Positions 25,301-37,300 of a stretch of DNA of 64,000 nucleotides are shown in pieces. The DNA is from Alitta virens. Taxonomy: Eukaryota; Annelida; Polychaeta; Phyllodocida; Nereididae. Numbering within the stretch: position 1 is the stretch's first letter; the number at the start of each line of letters is the position of its first letter. Below the pieces are notes generated by a model. That model was given only the letters and a program-made list of their open reading frames with translations. It had not been told where the DNA came from and searched no databases. The stretch spans positions 35,659,969-35,723,968 of the forward strand of contig OW028584.1 of the NCBI GenBank assembly GCA_932294295.1, given 5' to 3'. The position numbers and the translations under genes are program-made.

Positions 25301-28300
25301 TTATGTTGGTTTGTGGAGCACTTGCCACTTCGCTTCACTCACCGGCCAGCTGCGTTTGTTTTCCGACACGACGATCAGATTTCACTTCCGCTTTGGTTGC
25401 CATGGAGTCACACTGGAAGACGAATTTACCAGACGAATTGTTGCCATGGCAACTAATGTCACGCTGATCAAAGCATACCGCCAGGTGCGAACACACAGCG
25501 GGGGTTGAATTGGGCATCAAAGGAATATACAGTGCAGACTCATAAATTATCAAAAGCTAATAAAGATGCCGTTTTTTCATGAAATGTGCTTGTCCAATCA
25601 GATCTCTTCATTCATACCACATGACCGTGGAACATTTTGTGTTATCTTGAATCTAAATCATAATTTCTAGTGAAATCTTGAAATGCACGCCAGTTTGGAG
25701 AGCTGTTGATTTATATCAAGTTGCACTTGAAGTACCTGGATTGATAAATGAGATGAACTTTCTGATGTGGAAGATACAATTCGCTACGTCATTCTGCACG
25801 TGCTTTGCTCAATTGGCCTCCAAGACTGGAGAGGTATGCAACTACCACTTTGAAGGTAGCCATATTGTTTGTGAAATGTCCCATTCTGAGATATCAGAGC
25901 TAATAAATGTGAATTTATCCAATTACACAGCACATAATTTCACTCGAGACACGCCCAGTGATATTATTCTAGCACTACCAGTTACCCATCACTCGAATGC
26001 AATAAATCTTCATATCAACTCATCGCACAGTTGTTACACCCACTACAGCTAAACAAACAAGAACATGAAAGGCTTTGTGGGCACAGCTACAAAGTGCTTT
26101 TGATATAAAGCCAAAACAAAGTGCATGAGAGTTACTTTATACTTAAGGGCCGACCTTGCCAACAATAAAAAACTTAAGTTTATTGTGAAGAAAAATGACT
26201 CCTTAATTATAGCACTGCTAAACATGACAATATTATTGTCTATTTTAGTAATGTTCTACTAATTAACTCTTATAGTGTACCACTTCATAGGATCAATATA
26301 ATAATAATTCAGGTGTGTAATATAACACATTTCAATATTATGTTTCACCAAAAATCAACAGTTTTGGCCAGTAAACCTGCATATTGGTTTCCATGACATC
26401 CAATATTCTACGATAGCTGTCTCCCTAATTGTATATCTTTTAGTCTGTCTTACTGCTGTATTATTAGTTTCTACAAAGTTCATACAAGAGATTACTTATC
26501 AATAGTTATTGCTGATGCTAAACATACTCCAAACAACTGTACTATGCAGAGTAACATAGAATGCTCTTAGCAGACTTCGTTCTATGCCTGCAGGCAATAA
26601 TGATTGCGATTGTGACGTATGTATTGCTAATTGACCAATCACCTTTCACCTGTAAACACAGATTAACCAATCAGGGACAAGCAATAAAGTCAGGAAAGTT
26701 TATCACGTTCACTGGGAGTTTATCATAATATGACTTATGTCCTTGTGTTAGTTTCCAACAACAACAAAGTGGAGATATTGTTATCATTATGGTAATAATA
26801 TTTGGTCAGTGGCTAGTGCAAGCATGGATTTGGGATTAGGAGTTTGGATAACAAACATATATTGCAAAGATAGACATGTTTTGCTGCTCAGACTGAGAAA
26901 GGTGGATCAGTGAGATTTAATGTCTCAGTGTCTCATTGTCTCAATGTCTCAGTGTCTCATTTTCTCAATGTCTTATTATCTCATTATCTCAATGTCTCAA
27001 TGGGACTGGATTGAAGCTTAATCAGCTTATATGACCAGCTGCCAGAGACAGACGTAATGATAAGATGATAAATATCAGGAGTCGCACACCATATTGCACA
27101 TTTACCCCAGGGTGGGGGTCTTTTACTTGAGGGATTCAACTTCACATACTATGGGATCTATCTCTACCTGTGCATGAACAATGAATATATATACACTGCA
27201 GTGTTAGTACTTGTATTGAATCTCAATGGGAATCGAACCCAGGACCAATATAACTGACTTCTTCCTTAACCACTTCTCTCAGTGGTTCATGTGTGAAAAG
27301 CTGTGCCCCTTTGGGTATAGGGCATCTATGAAATTCGTCTCTCGGGAATCGAATCTATTACCAACCAGCAAAAGAAGACCCTTAACCATTACAGTGTTGG
27401 TTTTACATGGAGCTAACAGTCTACTCCTGATTTCATGTTACAATTGAACTTTTCGATTGAAGGTTCAGAACTTTCACTAATTTGTTTCATAAGACTTTTT
27501 ATTTTGTTCATGTGGGATTTGGGTTGTGAATGGTCCCACTACACCTGCAGGTTCCATACCCCCTTCTGACCCTCAATTACTGCTCGTGCTCTTCCAGCAC
27601 TAAAAGCCACCATCTCCGTTTACACATGGAGTCACTATATAGTGACTCCATGGTTTACATTAGCATAACGTCACGTGCAGCACGTGCGCCAACGTCGTGC
27701 GTCTTGTTACGTCGTTTAGAGCGTCAGACGTTCGAAACGCAGCGTAATGACTCCTGCTGAAGCTGAACGCTTCAAGATGGTCTGTGTTTGTGTGCTCAGA
27801 GGGGTAGGGGTGCCCCTCACTCTTATATTCACCTGTGGGCGTGGGAAAGGCAGGAAAAAAAGTCCCAGAAAAAAGTAGTCCCGAGTCTCTGGATGTGATG
27901 GACCCCTTTTAAGAAGGTCATTCCGAGTTTTCTCTATCGCTTCGTTAGGTAAACGAAATGTTTAGACAAAAGAAGGTGGAAACAGCATACTAGGAGGGAA
28001 AGCAGTTGGAAAAAACAAGAACTTGTAACAGAATAAATTCATCTTCATGAAATACCATCATTGCACCCTGCCCGCCTTCTGGGAAGAATGAAATGCTGCA
28101 GATTATTTCCGTCCGACTACTTTGGATCCGAGGGAGATATGAAATGCATATCAGACGTAAGGAAATTCTCACACACATTGGCACCAACAGCCATAGCTCG
28201 TTATCACCAGGGATTGTATTTCTTAGATGCAACTTGCATGCAATTCTGACGGAAATTATTCTTGCTTTGAATGTTTGACATAGTACAACTACTAAACTTG

Positions 28301-31300
28301 TTCAGTCAGTCAACATGTCAGTCAGTCAGACACAAACGAGTACTCACTGCCTGTCAGTTTATCTGCCAGTTTGTTGTCTGTCTGTTTGGCTGTCTTCCAC
28401 TGTTTGTCAGGTTGTCTGTCTGTCAGTTTGTCACTCAATCTGTCAGGAAATCAATCAGTCGATCCATCTGGCTCTTGATGAGTCAGTCAGTCAGTCAGTC
28501 AGTCAGTCAGTGGATTAAGCTGTATCTCAGTCCGCATAATTCAGTCAGTTAGTCTATCATGGACAAGCAATAAAGTGAGGAAATCCGCTGAAATGCCAAT
28601 AGAGATATGAAGCCATCAGCCAACCTGAATTATTACTGACCAGTGCAGCGCTCACTTGACCACTCAACTTCCAGAAATACCATTCCTTGGCAATGATAAA
28701 TTACTAGGAATCCACACTGCCATACATACTTCCCTCATACCTCATACATGCTGACATACCTGCCCAATGCAGCGAGCTCTGTTGCCTGGACATGGGATAA
28801 ATGCTAATGGCTTTGAACAGACACTCCATGCTGCGGGCTAAGGTTGTTGTTATGGAGACCCCGGGGTGCCCTGTGAGATATGGATGGTTCATAAGCATAT
28901 CCCAGGGTTCATAAGAAGAAAGGATAGGTTAAATGTTTATTGGATAAGTAAGGAGAGTACTCCATGTGGTGTTTTGGTAATAGGTCCATGGTTCCACCCG
29001 GGGTCAATGCCTGATAACAGTAATGACTGAAAGGGTAAGTTGCATAATAACTCAAGGAGCCAAATGTTCAACGCCTTTGTACCATTTCATTGGTAAGTAT
29101 GTAAGATGGTGTGGACTCCAAGCACCTTATCATCTCCTCATTGCGTCTGTCTCTGGCAGCTGGTCATACAAGCTGACTTAGCTTTAGTATGGAGACATCA
29201 GGCATAAACATTTGTGACATATTTTTACTATTTGGAAGTAAAATTAAGGTATTTATTCCGGGTTTTAGGCGAGAGGTCTACCACTGGCAGACTTACAGTA
29301 AATAACAATGATATTACCAATTTTGAGACAATACCAAGTGCCATACCCCATACAATTTAGATGAGTATTTCTTTTATACTTGCCCAGCTGTTCATAGTTA
29401 CAACTTGCAAGACCGGACCAGGCTTCTAACACAAAGCCCTCAGGCTTAGAGTATTTACCAATACATTAATAAATATCTTTATCTCAGTCTATATCAATAT
29501 TGCAATTATCATATCTTTCTATTTCAGTCCATTTCCCTCATTGGTGCCACGTTCCTAATTGGATCTCCACAGCACAACTCCATGCACAAGATTGCAAGGA
29601 ATCAAAGATGGCAGGCAATAAATATCATCAGTCAGGTGGTCCATCACCCTTCAAATTGCCTTGGAATCCATGCAGAGCAGGAAATGACCAGAGGTCAGTG
29701 CAGGTCCGTTGAAGGTCAGTTGAGGGTCACTTCAAGGTCAGTGATGGTAAGATAGGTAAACGTGGTCAGTTGGTCAGTTTGGCAGAGTAATGTATAACTG
29801 GTAGGCTCCCAACTGGGATGGTCAGTAAAAAGACAATAACTAATTAATGCGATACACAACAATGACAACTGGATATATACAGATCCCACATTGTTCCCTC
29901 AGTATTGGTGAAAACTGCTGCCCAGCATTGGCCGATTCTGACATCGATATTGCTCACTAAAATCGGCCAATATTGACACCAATACCGATACCTAGGCTAA
30001 TTGCGAGCAAGGTTGTCCTTTAATGTTAATTTACATGACATCCATATAAATATGATGGTGATAATTGACCCAGTTAGTGATGCTCAACTGGTTTTTGACA
30101 TTTATTATTTTAAATGGCATCCCACTTCCGATCTTTCGAATGGACAAAACTTACATTTTTGAACTGAAATATGGTGCTAGGTAGTCATACGTACTTCATC
30201 TTTTTTCATTATCATTATTTCTAGTGTGTTTTCTTTCCAAAATATGTACCCTTCAGAACTGCACACGAAATGAAATAATATTTATAAAGCAGTGAATATG
30301 CTTGAATCCTCTTAGCTATGTTTATGTATTTTGCCAAGGCATCACACAAGGATCTCCAATAGCATCCAAGTGTATCTCCTATTTTCAGCTTGTGTTTCCT
30401 ATCCTCAAGGAGGTGTGCTAATACTTTTAATATCTGCATGAAATTTCACTGCATTTCTCCAACTAATTCATGAGTGCTCACGGGAATTTGATCAGCTGAG
30501 ATGTAGAGCTAAATAGAGGCGAGCATAAACATTCACAAAGTTGAGAATGTAAGAGTGGTATAATTGATAGTGATAGCTGACATCACTGGGAGTATCATAG
30601 AAGCATGTAGGATATATATTATAGGTCTATAATCCATAGTAAACGTCCACTTGTTCTCACCAATAAAAACACCTCTCTGTACAAATTAGCTTCCCTGTCG
30701 TTGCAAAGATGTTTTGCCATTTTGTCATCATTATAACCATGTGTTATGGTCACAAAGAAGCAGCAGAAATTACAATGGTGAATATAGCAAACTTGAAGTT
30801 GTTGTTTTTTTAGCTAGAAAGTTGGGATTTGCCTTGTGGCTAGCTAACATATTTGTTCATTCTGCGCTGCTCTATATATGCCATTTATTGCAAAATATGA
30901 CAAAAAAAACTAATATATTTATATATAATTAATTGCAATGGTCACAAATGTAATTTTGCATCTTTATATATCAGTTATGCCATATTGATTAAGAATACGA
31001 TCTTACTGTGAGGGTCACAAAATGGTTCAGGGTTGGTTGTGCAGCCCTTTTAGACAAGTACTTGAACTTCTAATTAATAAGAATGCCTCACTTTCTTGAA
31101 AGACAGGCTTATAAAAGCACATGTAGGCAGGTACTGAACCACCTACCCTCTCAGCCCTACAACCTCTTTACACCTACTGAAATCCCTACCCTCCAGCCTA
31201 CCCTCCAATTCTAACACCCAGGCGCCATACTTTCCCCCTTACTTTTTCCCAAGTGAAATGAAACAGCTCAAGTGTGATCAGGAAAAAATATCTGTAAAGT

Positions 31301-34300
31301 GAGAAGGAATATGTAAACATAACTGAATGCAGTGACAGCTTTATGGGAACCGAGTATTGGTTTTACTATTAACACAAGTATATAGTATCTCACATATCTT
31401 TATCTCTATATATCTCACTGTAGTCTACAGTACACCATGTATCCTCAAGGAGATGTATCCAATTATCCTGCGAAAATGCGTGTGGGTTGAAGAGAGGAAC
31501 ATAGGGGGGGGGGGGTATTTTGGAACAGAGGGTGAAATGGTACTGTTGTGTTTTTGCACTAGATTACATGCTCACTCAAGGCCTAATGTACCAATTACTG
31601 CAAAGTATGATTCTTTATGTGTGTTAGCCAAAGGGGTATTTTGTCATTGTCTTTATTAATGAGTGCAATGTCCTTGTATTATTTTCGTATTTTCAAATTA
31701 CAACATTACCATTCATTTCCCATAAGCCAATGTTATGAGCTTACATTTTGATGTTTTCATACAGAACTCATGAAATGATAAATATTATCATGATTATGGT
31801 CGTTGGTCATTTGATACCCTGTTTATGCTTCCACATTATATTTTTTAAATTTTTATAGTCTTGACATGTTTCGTCTGTGCCTTAATGTATTGGAGGCTGC
31901 ATGCAGATATGAAAATAGTATTATCTCAAAGATATGAAAATATTATCACCTCAATGATGTGCAAATAATACTAACACATGGCAAAAGAAAGATATCTTTC
32001 ACCACAGATGGTGCAAAATCGCAGCAAAAATATATATAAATATTTATGCGTATTTCAATCAATATACATGGCATTTCTTTTTCACATATCAAAGTAAAAA
32101 TTATGCCTGATGAGTGGCATGAGCTGCATCTCAAAGTCATACAATGCATCCTAGAAGGGAACTGCATTTTCGTAAACAAAAGGTCAAAGAAATGGCATTG
32201 TTTGTGCAACTATTGAAGTGCCCAGTATATCTCTTGAGTCATGCAGTTATCAGTTGTTTGAGGTGAAGCATTTGAAGTCAAGGAATCCACTGACATCACT
32301 TGGCCACAGCACCTCCCCTTGCAGCACTCCTACAACACTATCTGCCCGACCTTTCAATCATGGAGTTTTGTGTTTCTGCGGCAACAGCTTTTTCCACGCC
32401 ATAAAATCTGGGCAGAGTCAATGAAATCGGCTGGAAAATTGCAAAATATAAAACACCGAAAAAAAAAGAAATTTACTTCCACAACAAAAACATTCTATTT
32501 ACGTCACGATCAAGATGAGACGAAACTCTGTTATGCAACAGTCATCACTCACAATTTTTTTATCCCTTTCTGTGTCAATGAAATATTGTCCATTAGTTAT
32601 TTTTCCATACTATTCCATTGTGTGAAACACAACAAGAATTTGAAGGTCGTAGATTGCACAAATATTCACTAGGCATAATTTCTTTTTCTAGGAGAATTGT
32701 AGCTGGTTTCTATATTGTAATTCGTCTGTAGGTCTTACGTCATGATTGCCTCAGATAAGAATGGTTTTGTTTGACCTTGGAATGATTCTCAAAGTACACA
32801 CATTGGCTGACAGAGTTCCCTTTCTTTGGTCAGTTTAAAACATGAAACAATCATATGGGTTTGATACAGATAGACTAGGAATTATGACTTTCCCATAGCA
32901 TAACCAGCTTTTGAGAATGTAGTCAAACTTGCCCCATTATAATAGTACCCCACTGGCGGATCCAACCTTGCCTCTATGAAGGGGGGGGGGGCAGCCTCTA
33001 CTAGGGGTCAAAAGCATTTCATTGGAACGTATAGTAATTAAGGCTGTTATGGGGGGGGGGGAGGACAATGGCCCCAATGCCCCCCCCCCTCCCTGGATCC
33101 GCCAGTGTAGTACCCTAACAGCCGCTTTAACCGTGTTAACAGGACGGTCACCTGCTTTAAACGGCCACTTCCGGCTCCTCTGGACGGAATTTTCACAGAA
33201 TGTTTTACACCTATATCAATGGATCACCTGTATTAAGCAACCAAAACTGATCAAATTCCCATGTGTGGCTGCTTAATACAGGTTCACTAGTTATCCTTCA
33301 TTCAACATCAATTTTCATCCAGCTGGATGTCGACGTTAAATTGGAGTTGCCTTGTACTCGGTGTCTATGCTGAGGCAAGTAAAAGACCCCACCCATGGGG
33401 TAAATGTGTACCATAGCTTCAGACCCAGTAGCATTGAGACATTGAACAGCTTCTTTGAATCTTCTGTGAACGATAACTTCACATTGAGTTTCACGTCTTA
33501 CATACTTTAGTTAGGTGTTGGCTCGAATTCACTCTATACCTGGAGTTCAACAGTATTAGAACCCCATCCAGCTCCATCGGAAGCACGCTCATCAATTGCA
33601 GCTAGCAGCTGAGCATGTGGCACATTGTGGCACATGTGGCAGTGAGCGATATTTGGTTAACCTGAATTGGAAAGCTGAAGAATACAGTTAAAGACGAAAG
33701 GGGAGCTCATACATCACTATTTTCATTAAGAATGCCAAAGAGTCGATTCTTGTAGGGATAGATAATCTTTTTATGTCAAAGAGTTAATACAAACCATCAG
33801 TCAACCAATTAGGGAAGGAAACTGACCACTGTTGGCATTTGACCGCTGTCCAGTCCAATGATGCTTCACTGATAACAGACTGAACGAGATAAGACTCAGG
33901 TATGGAGTGAAGCGATGGGGAGTAGAGATGATGCTTCACAGGAGTTAAATGGTACAGAGCCAGCAACTTCCTTGCTAAGAGCAAAGGAACTTCCTTGGTA
34001 AGAGCAAAGAAACTTCCTTGCTAAGAGCAAAGAAACTTCCTTGCTAAGAGCAAAGGAACTTCCTTGGTAAGAGCAAAGGAACTTCCTTTGTAAGAGCAAA
34101 GAAACTTCCTTGCTAAGAGCAAAGAAACTTCCTTGGTAAGAGCAAAGAAACTTCCTTGGTAAGAGCAAAGAAACTTCCTCGCTAAGAGCAAAGGAACTTC
34201 CTTGGTAAGAGCAAAGGAACTTCCTTGGTAAGAGCAAAGAAACTTCCTTGCTAAGAGCAAAGAAACTTCCTTGGTAAGAGCAAAGAAACTTCCTTGCTAA

Positions 34301-37300
34301 GAGCAAAGGAACTTCCTTGGTAAGAGCAAAGGAACTTCCTTGGTAAGAGCAAAGAAACTTCCTTGCTAAGAGCAAAGGAACTTCCTTGGTAAGAACAAAG
34401 GAACTTCCTTGGTAAGAGCAAAGAAACTTCCTTGCTAAGAGCAAAGGAACTTCCTTGGTAAGAGCAAAGAAACTTCCTTGGTAAGAGCAAGTGGAAACTG
34501 CTGCAATCATGGTGCATTGTATATCGAATTTATTTTGATGCAATTAAATTAATTCTTCCACTGGTTCTACTCACAGAGTAACTAGGTAGGACGGAACTCA
34601 TATTGTATGCCTTTTCATAGATATTTGTGAGAACCAAAATAACTATCTAAATCTTAATCCTAGGTCTTTACAAAAAGAGCATTTAAAAGGTCCCAGATGT
34701 GAGACAAACCTCATTCAATTTCTGTGACTGCCCTTGCAACAAACCTGATGCTTGAACCACCCAGAATTTTACCTGTTCCCTTGCACCTATGACCTCCTGT
34801 AATGACTTCAAGGATACCCTTGGCCAGTTCTAATGCTTCTGCAAGTGGCCCTGGTGCTGTAAGTTGATGCTAATGGCTGGTTACTTGACCATCAAGACCA
34901 GAGAGATGAAGGTCCTGATCGCTGCCATCTGTTTGGTCAGCGCTCACTTGTTGCAGTATTTCAAAACACACCAGCCGGTCTGGTTCTACTCATGGCAGTG
35001 TGCACCTGTGCTTGTGGAGGCTGCTGCATCTCAGGACGATTGAATTTATTGAGCTGTCATCGATCAGCTGTGTTAGATTGACGCCCTTGGCAGGCCTGTT
35101 CAAGCATGAGTCTTTCTCTCAAATCCACGGTGAGTGTAAAACTGAGCAGTTGTACACGGTCAGTACCATCAGGCTAAGAGGGCGGGGGTCTAGCTCAGAG
35201 GTAGCGCTCTGGGCTTCCAACCGCTAGGTCCCAGGTTCAATTCCCGGTCGAGCCTAAGTTGGATGGCTGTTTCGTACTTCATCTGATTGCCATGGTCTCT
35301 GCCTGTCCTAATTAGCCCATCAGGTGTGCAGAAATACAGGACGTAAAGCCCTAATCACCCACCCACCACCACCATCAGGCTAAGCACTTAGCGTTCTGGA
35401 GCACCGAAGGAGATTGATCGATGGAAAAACATGTGTTTATCCCTAGGTATAGTTAAAATTAAGTTCACATACACAATTTTATTGTATATACGAGTACTAC
35501 AAATGGCATTATCTCATCTCAGGGAACAAATCACTGACTACTTCCTACTGACAGTCACTTTGAATCTGATTCACAGAGCTGTAATTGATCTATTAATTCT
35601 TCAGGCCAATTACACCATAACTCATATCTAAGATATTTCTTTATTTTTCTACTTTTGGCAGTAAACAAAGAATGTCTGTCATCATCGCATTTTTCCTTGC
35701 ATCCTGTGAGAATGCTTCTCTCCCTATCCTATATTATTGTCTTGCCAAAAAGGCTGTTCTAGCATTCAGCATTTTTAAGGCAATTCTTGAGATTCCATGA
35801 GTCTGAATTATCACCCCTTGATGGGGATTGTCAGCACTCTATATCCTCTTATAACTACTGGTGCTTGATGCCAATCAACAGCTTACAAAACGCCAGAGCT
35901 GAGTTTTTGTACTTTTTTAATCTTTTTTACAGTCGTTTCCCAAACTCTGATGCTTTCCAATACCAGTTCTGTGCTCAATTCCGTGTTTTTTTACTGGTTT
36001 TTAGTATTCGTAGAAAATGCTTACTTAGATTTTTATCTCTTTATAAACCACGAGCTAATAGGACCATCTTTCAACAAAAGCTACAATTTGACCATTTAAT
36101 AACAAAGGACAATTTGTCTTGAGAACAGTTCATGTCATTAAAAGATGGGATTCATAAATGACGTACAATAGATGACTGCAAAAAAAGGCCCCATGATGAA
36201 GCATGTTCAATAAACCTATCGGTAATGCCAAAAGATTGGTCAATTTTTTTAAAACTAATCTAAAGAAACGAAATGTTAATTTACTGAACCTACTCAACAG
36301 GCCAGTCCCTTTAAGTGTGCTAACCAGACGGACACAAACTTAAAAGAATACCCCTTTAGGCCTAATTGCAGCCAGGGTTCACCTAAAACCGATGCTCCCC
36401 TTCCCCAGGGGCAGACCACCAAGGCTGCAGAGAGGGGAAAAAGCCACGTCTGTCAGTCCTGATTTGAGCAGAAAGACAAGATGCTTGTCTGCAGTCTTGT
36501 TCTTGGCTATCAAAGGAGAAATCTCTCGTTCCCTCCACTTGAAGCTGCTGGAGCTGGTGGAGCCTTGATACCAGGCAAATGGCAGACATCTTAGATCATT
36601 CTGTCACGATCCCTTGCCCTCCCTGGTAACCCTTGGGTGTGGTGGAGCCTACCTGACAGTCTTTTTTATCATTTGATCTGGCTCACAAGTGAGGGCAGCA
36701 GATTTATCAAATTCTTTTAGATTAATGGCGGAAAGAAATCTTGAAAAATCACTTGCCCTCAATGTCAATGTCTCAATGGTACTGCGTCTGAAGCTCAGTC
36801 AACTTATATGACCGGTTTTCATGGGCAGACGTATGATGAGATGACAAGGCTTAAGTCCACACCCTGATGCTAACTTTGGTAATGACAAGGTTCCATAGAG
36901 TCTCAATTACTGTCAGGAGAGGAGAGGAGAGGAGAGGAGAGGAGAGGAGAGGAGAGGAGAGGAGAGGAGAGGAGAGGAGAGGAGAGGAGAGGAGAGGAGA
37001 GGAGAGGAGAGGAGAGGAGAGGGGAGGGGAGGAGAGGGGAGGAGAGGGGAGGAGAGGGGAGGAGAGGAGATGGCCATATGAGCTCAATGACCAGAAAACC
37101 TTCGCACTCGAAATTTGGAATGGCTCCCAGAAAAGTAGCATATCTTAAATATTATTTCATGCCAAAATGTTTTGCTTTTTATTTGGCATACAGAGGCCAT
37201 CATTCAAATTCCTTCCATTTTATGTGAAAAAAAAAGGCAGGGAAAACCTCTTAAACCCTCGTTTAATCACAAATCAGCAAAATCTCAGTATCTGGAGCTT

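Larger units (their letters stand above)
25128..26914. other. mostly featureless; holds the X-box patch
   Basis: An open plus frame at 25678-26052 (124 codons) has no recognised motif or splice borders and I do not call it a gene. Confidence 0.35.

Noticed and set aside
25678..26052. 124-codon plus frame
   Set aside because: No domain, signal peptide, splice borders or good start context; composition looks like random AT-rich sequence.
33896..34543. 215-codon minus frame as a repetitive protein gene
   Set aside because: It arises wholly from a 23-bp tandem repeat without stops; other frames are similarly open and there is no non-repetitive coding part.
36851..37148. Open frames on both strands at the GGAGA run
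   Set aside because: Pure microsatellite translation.
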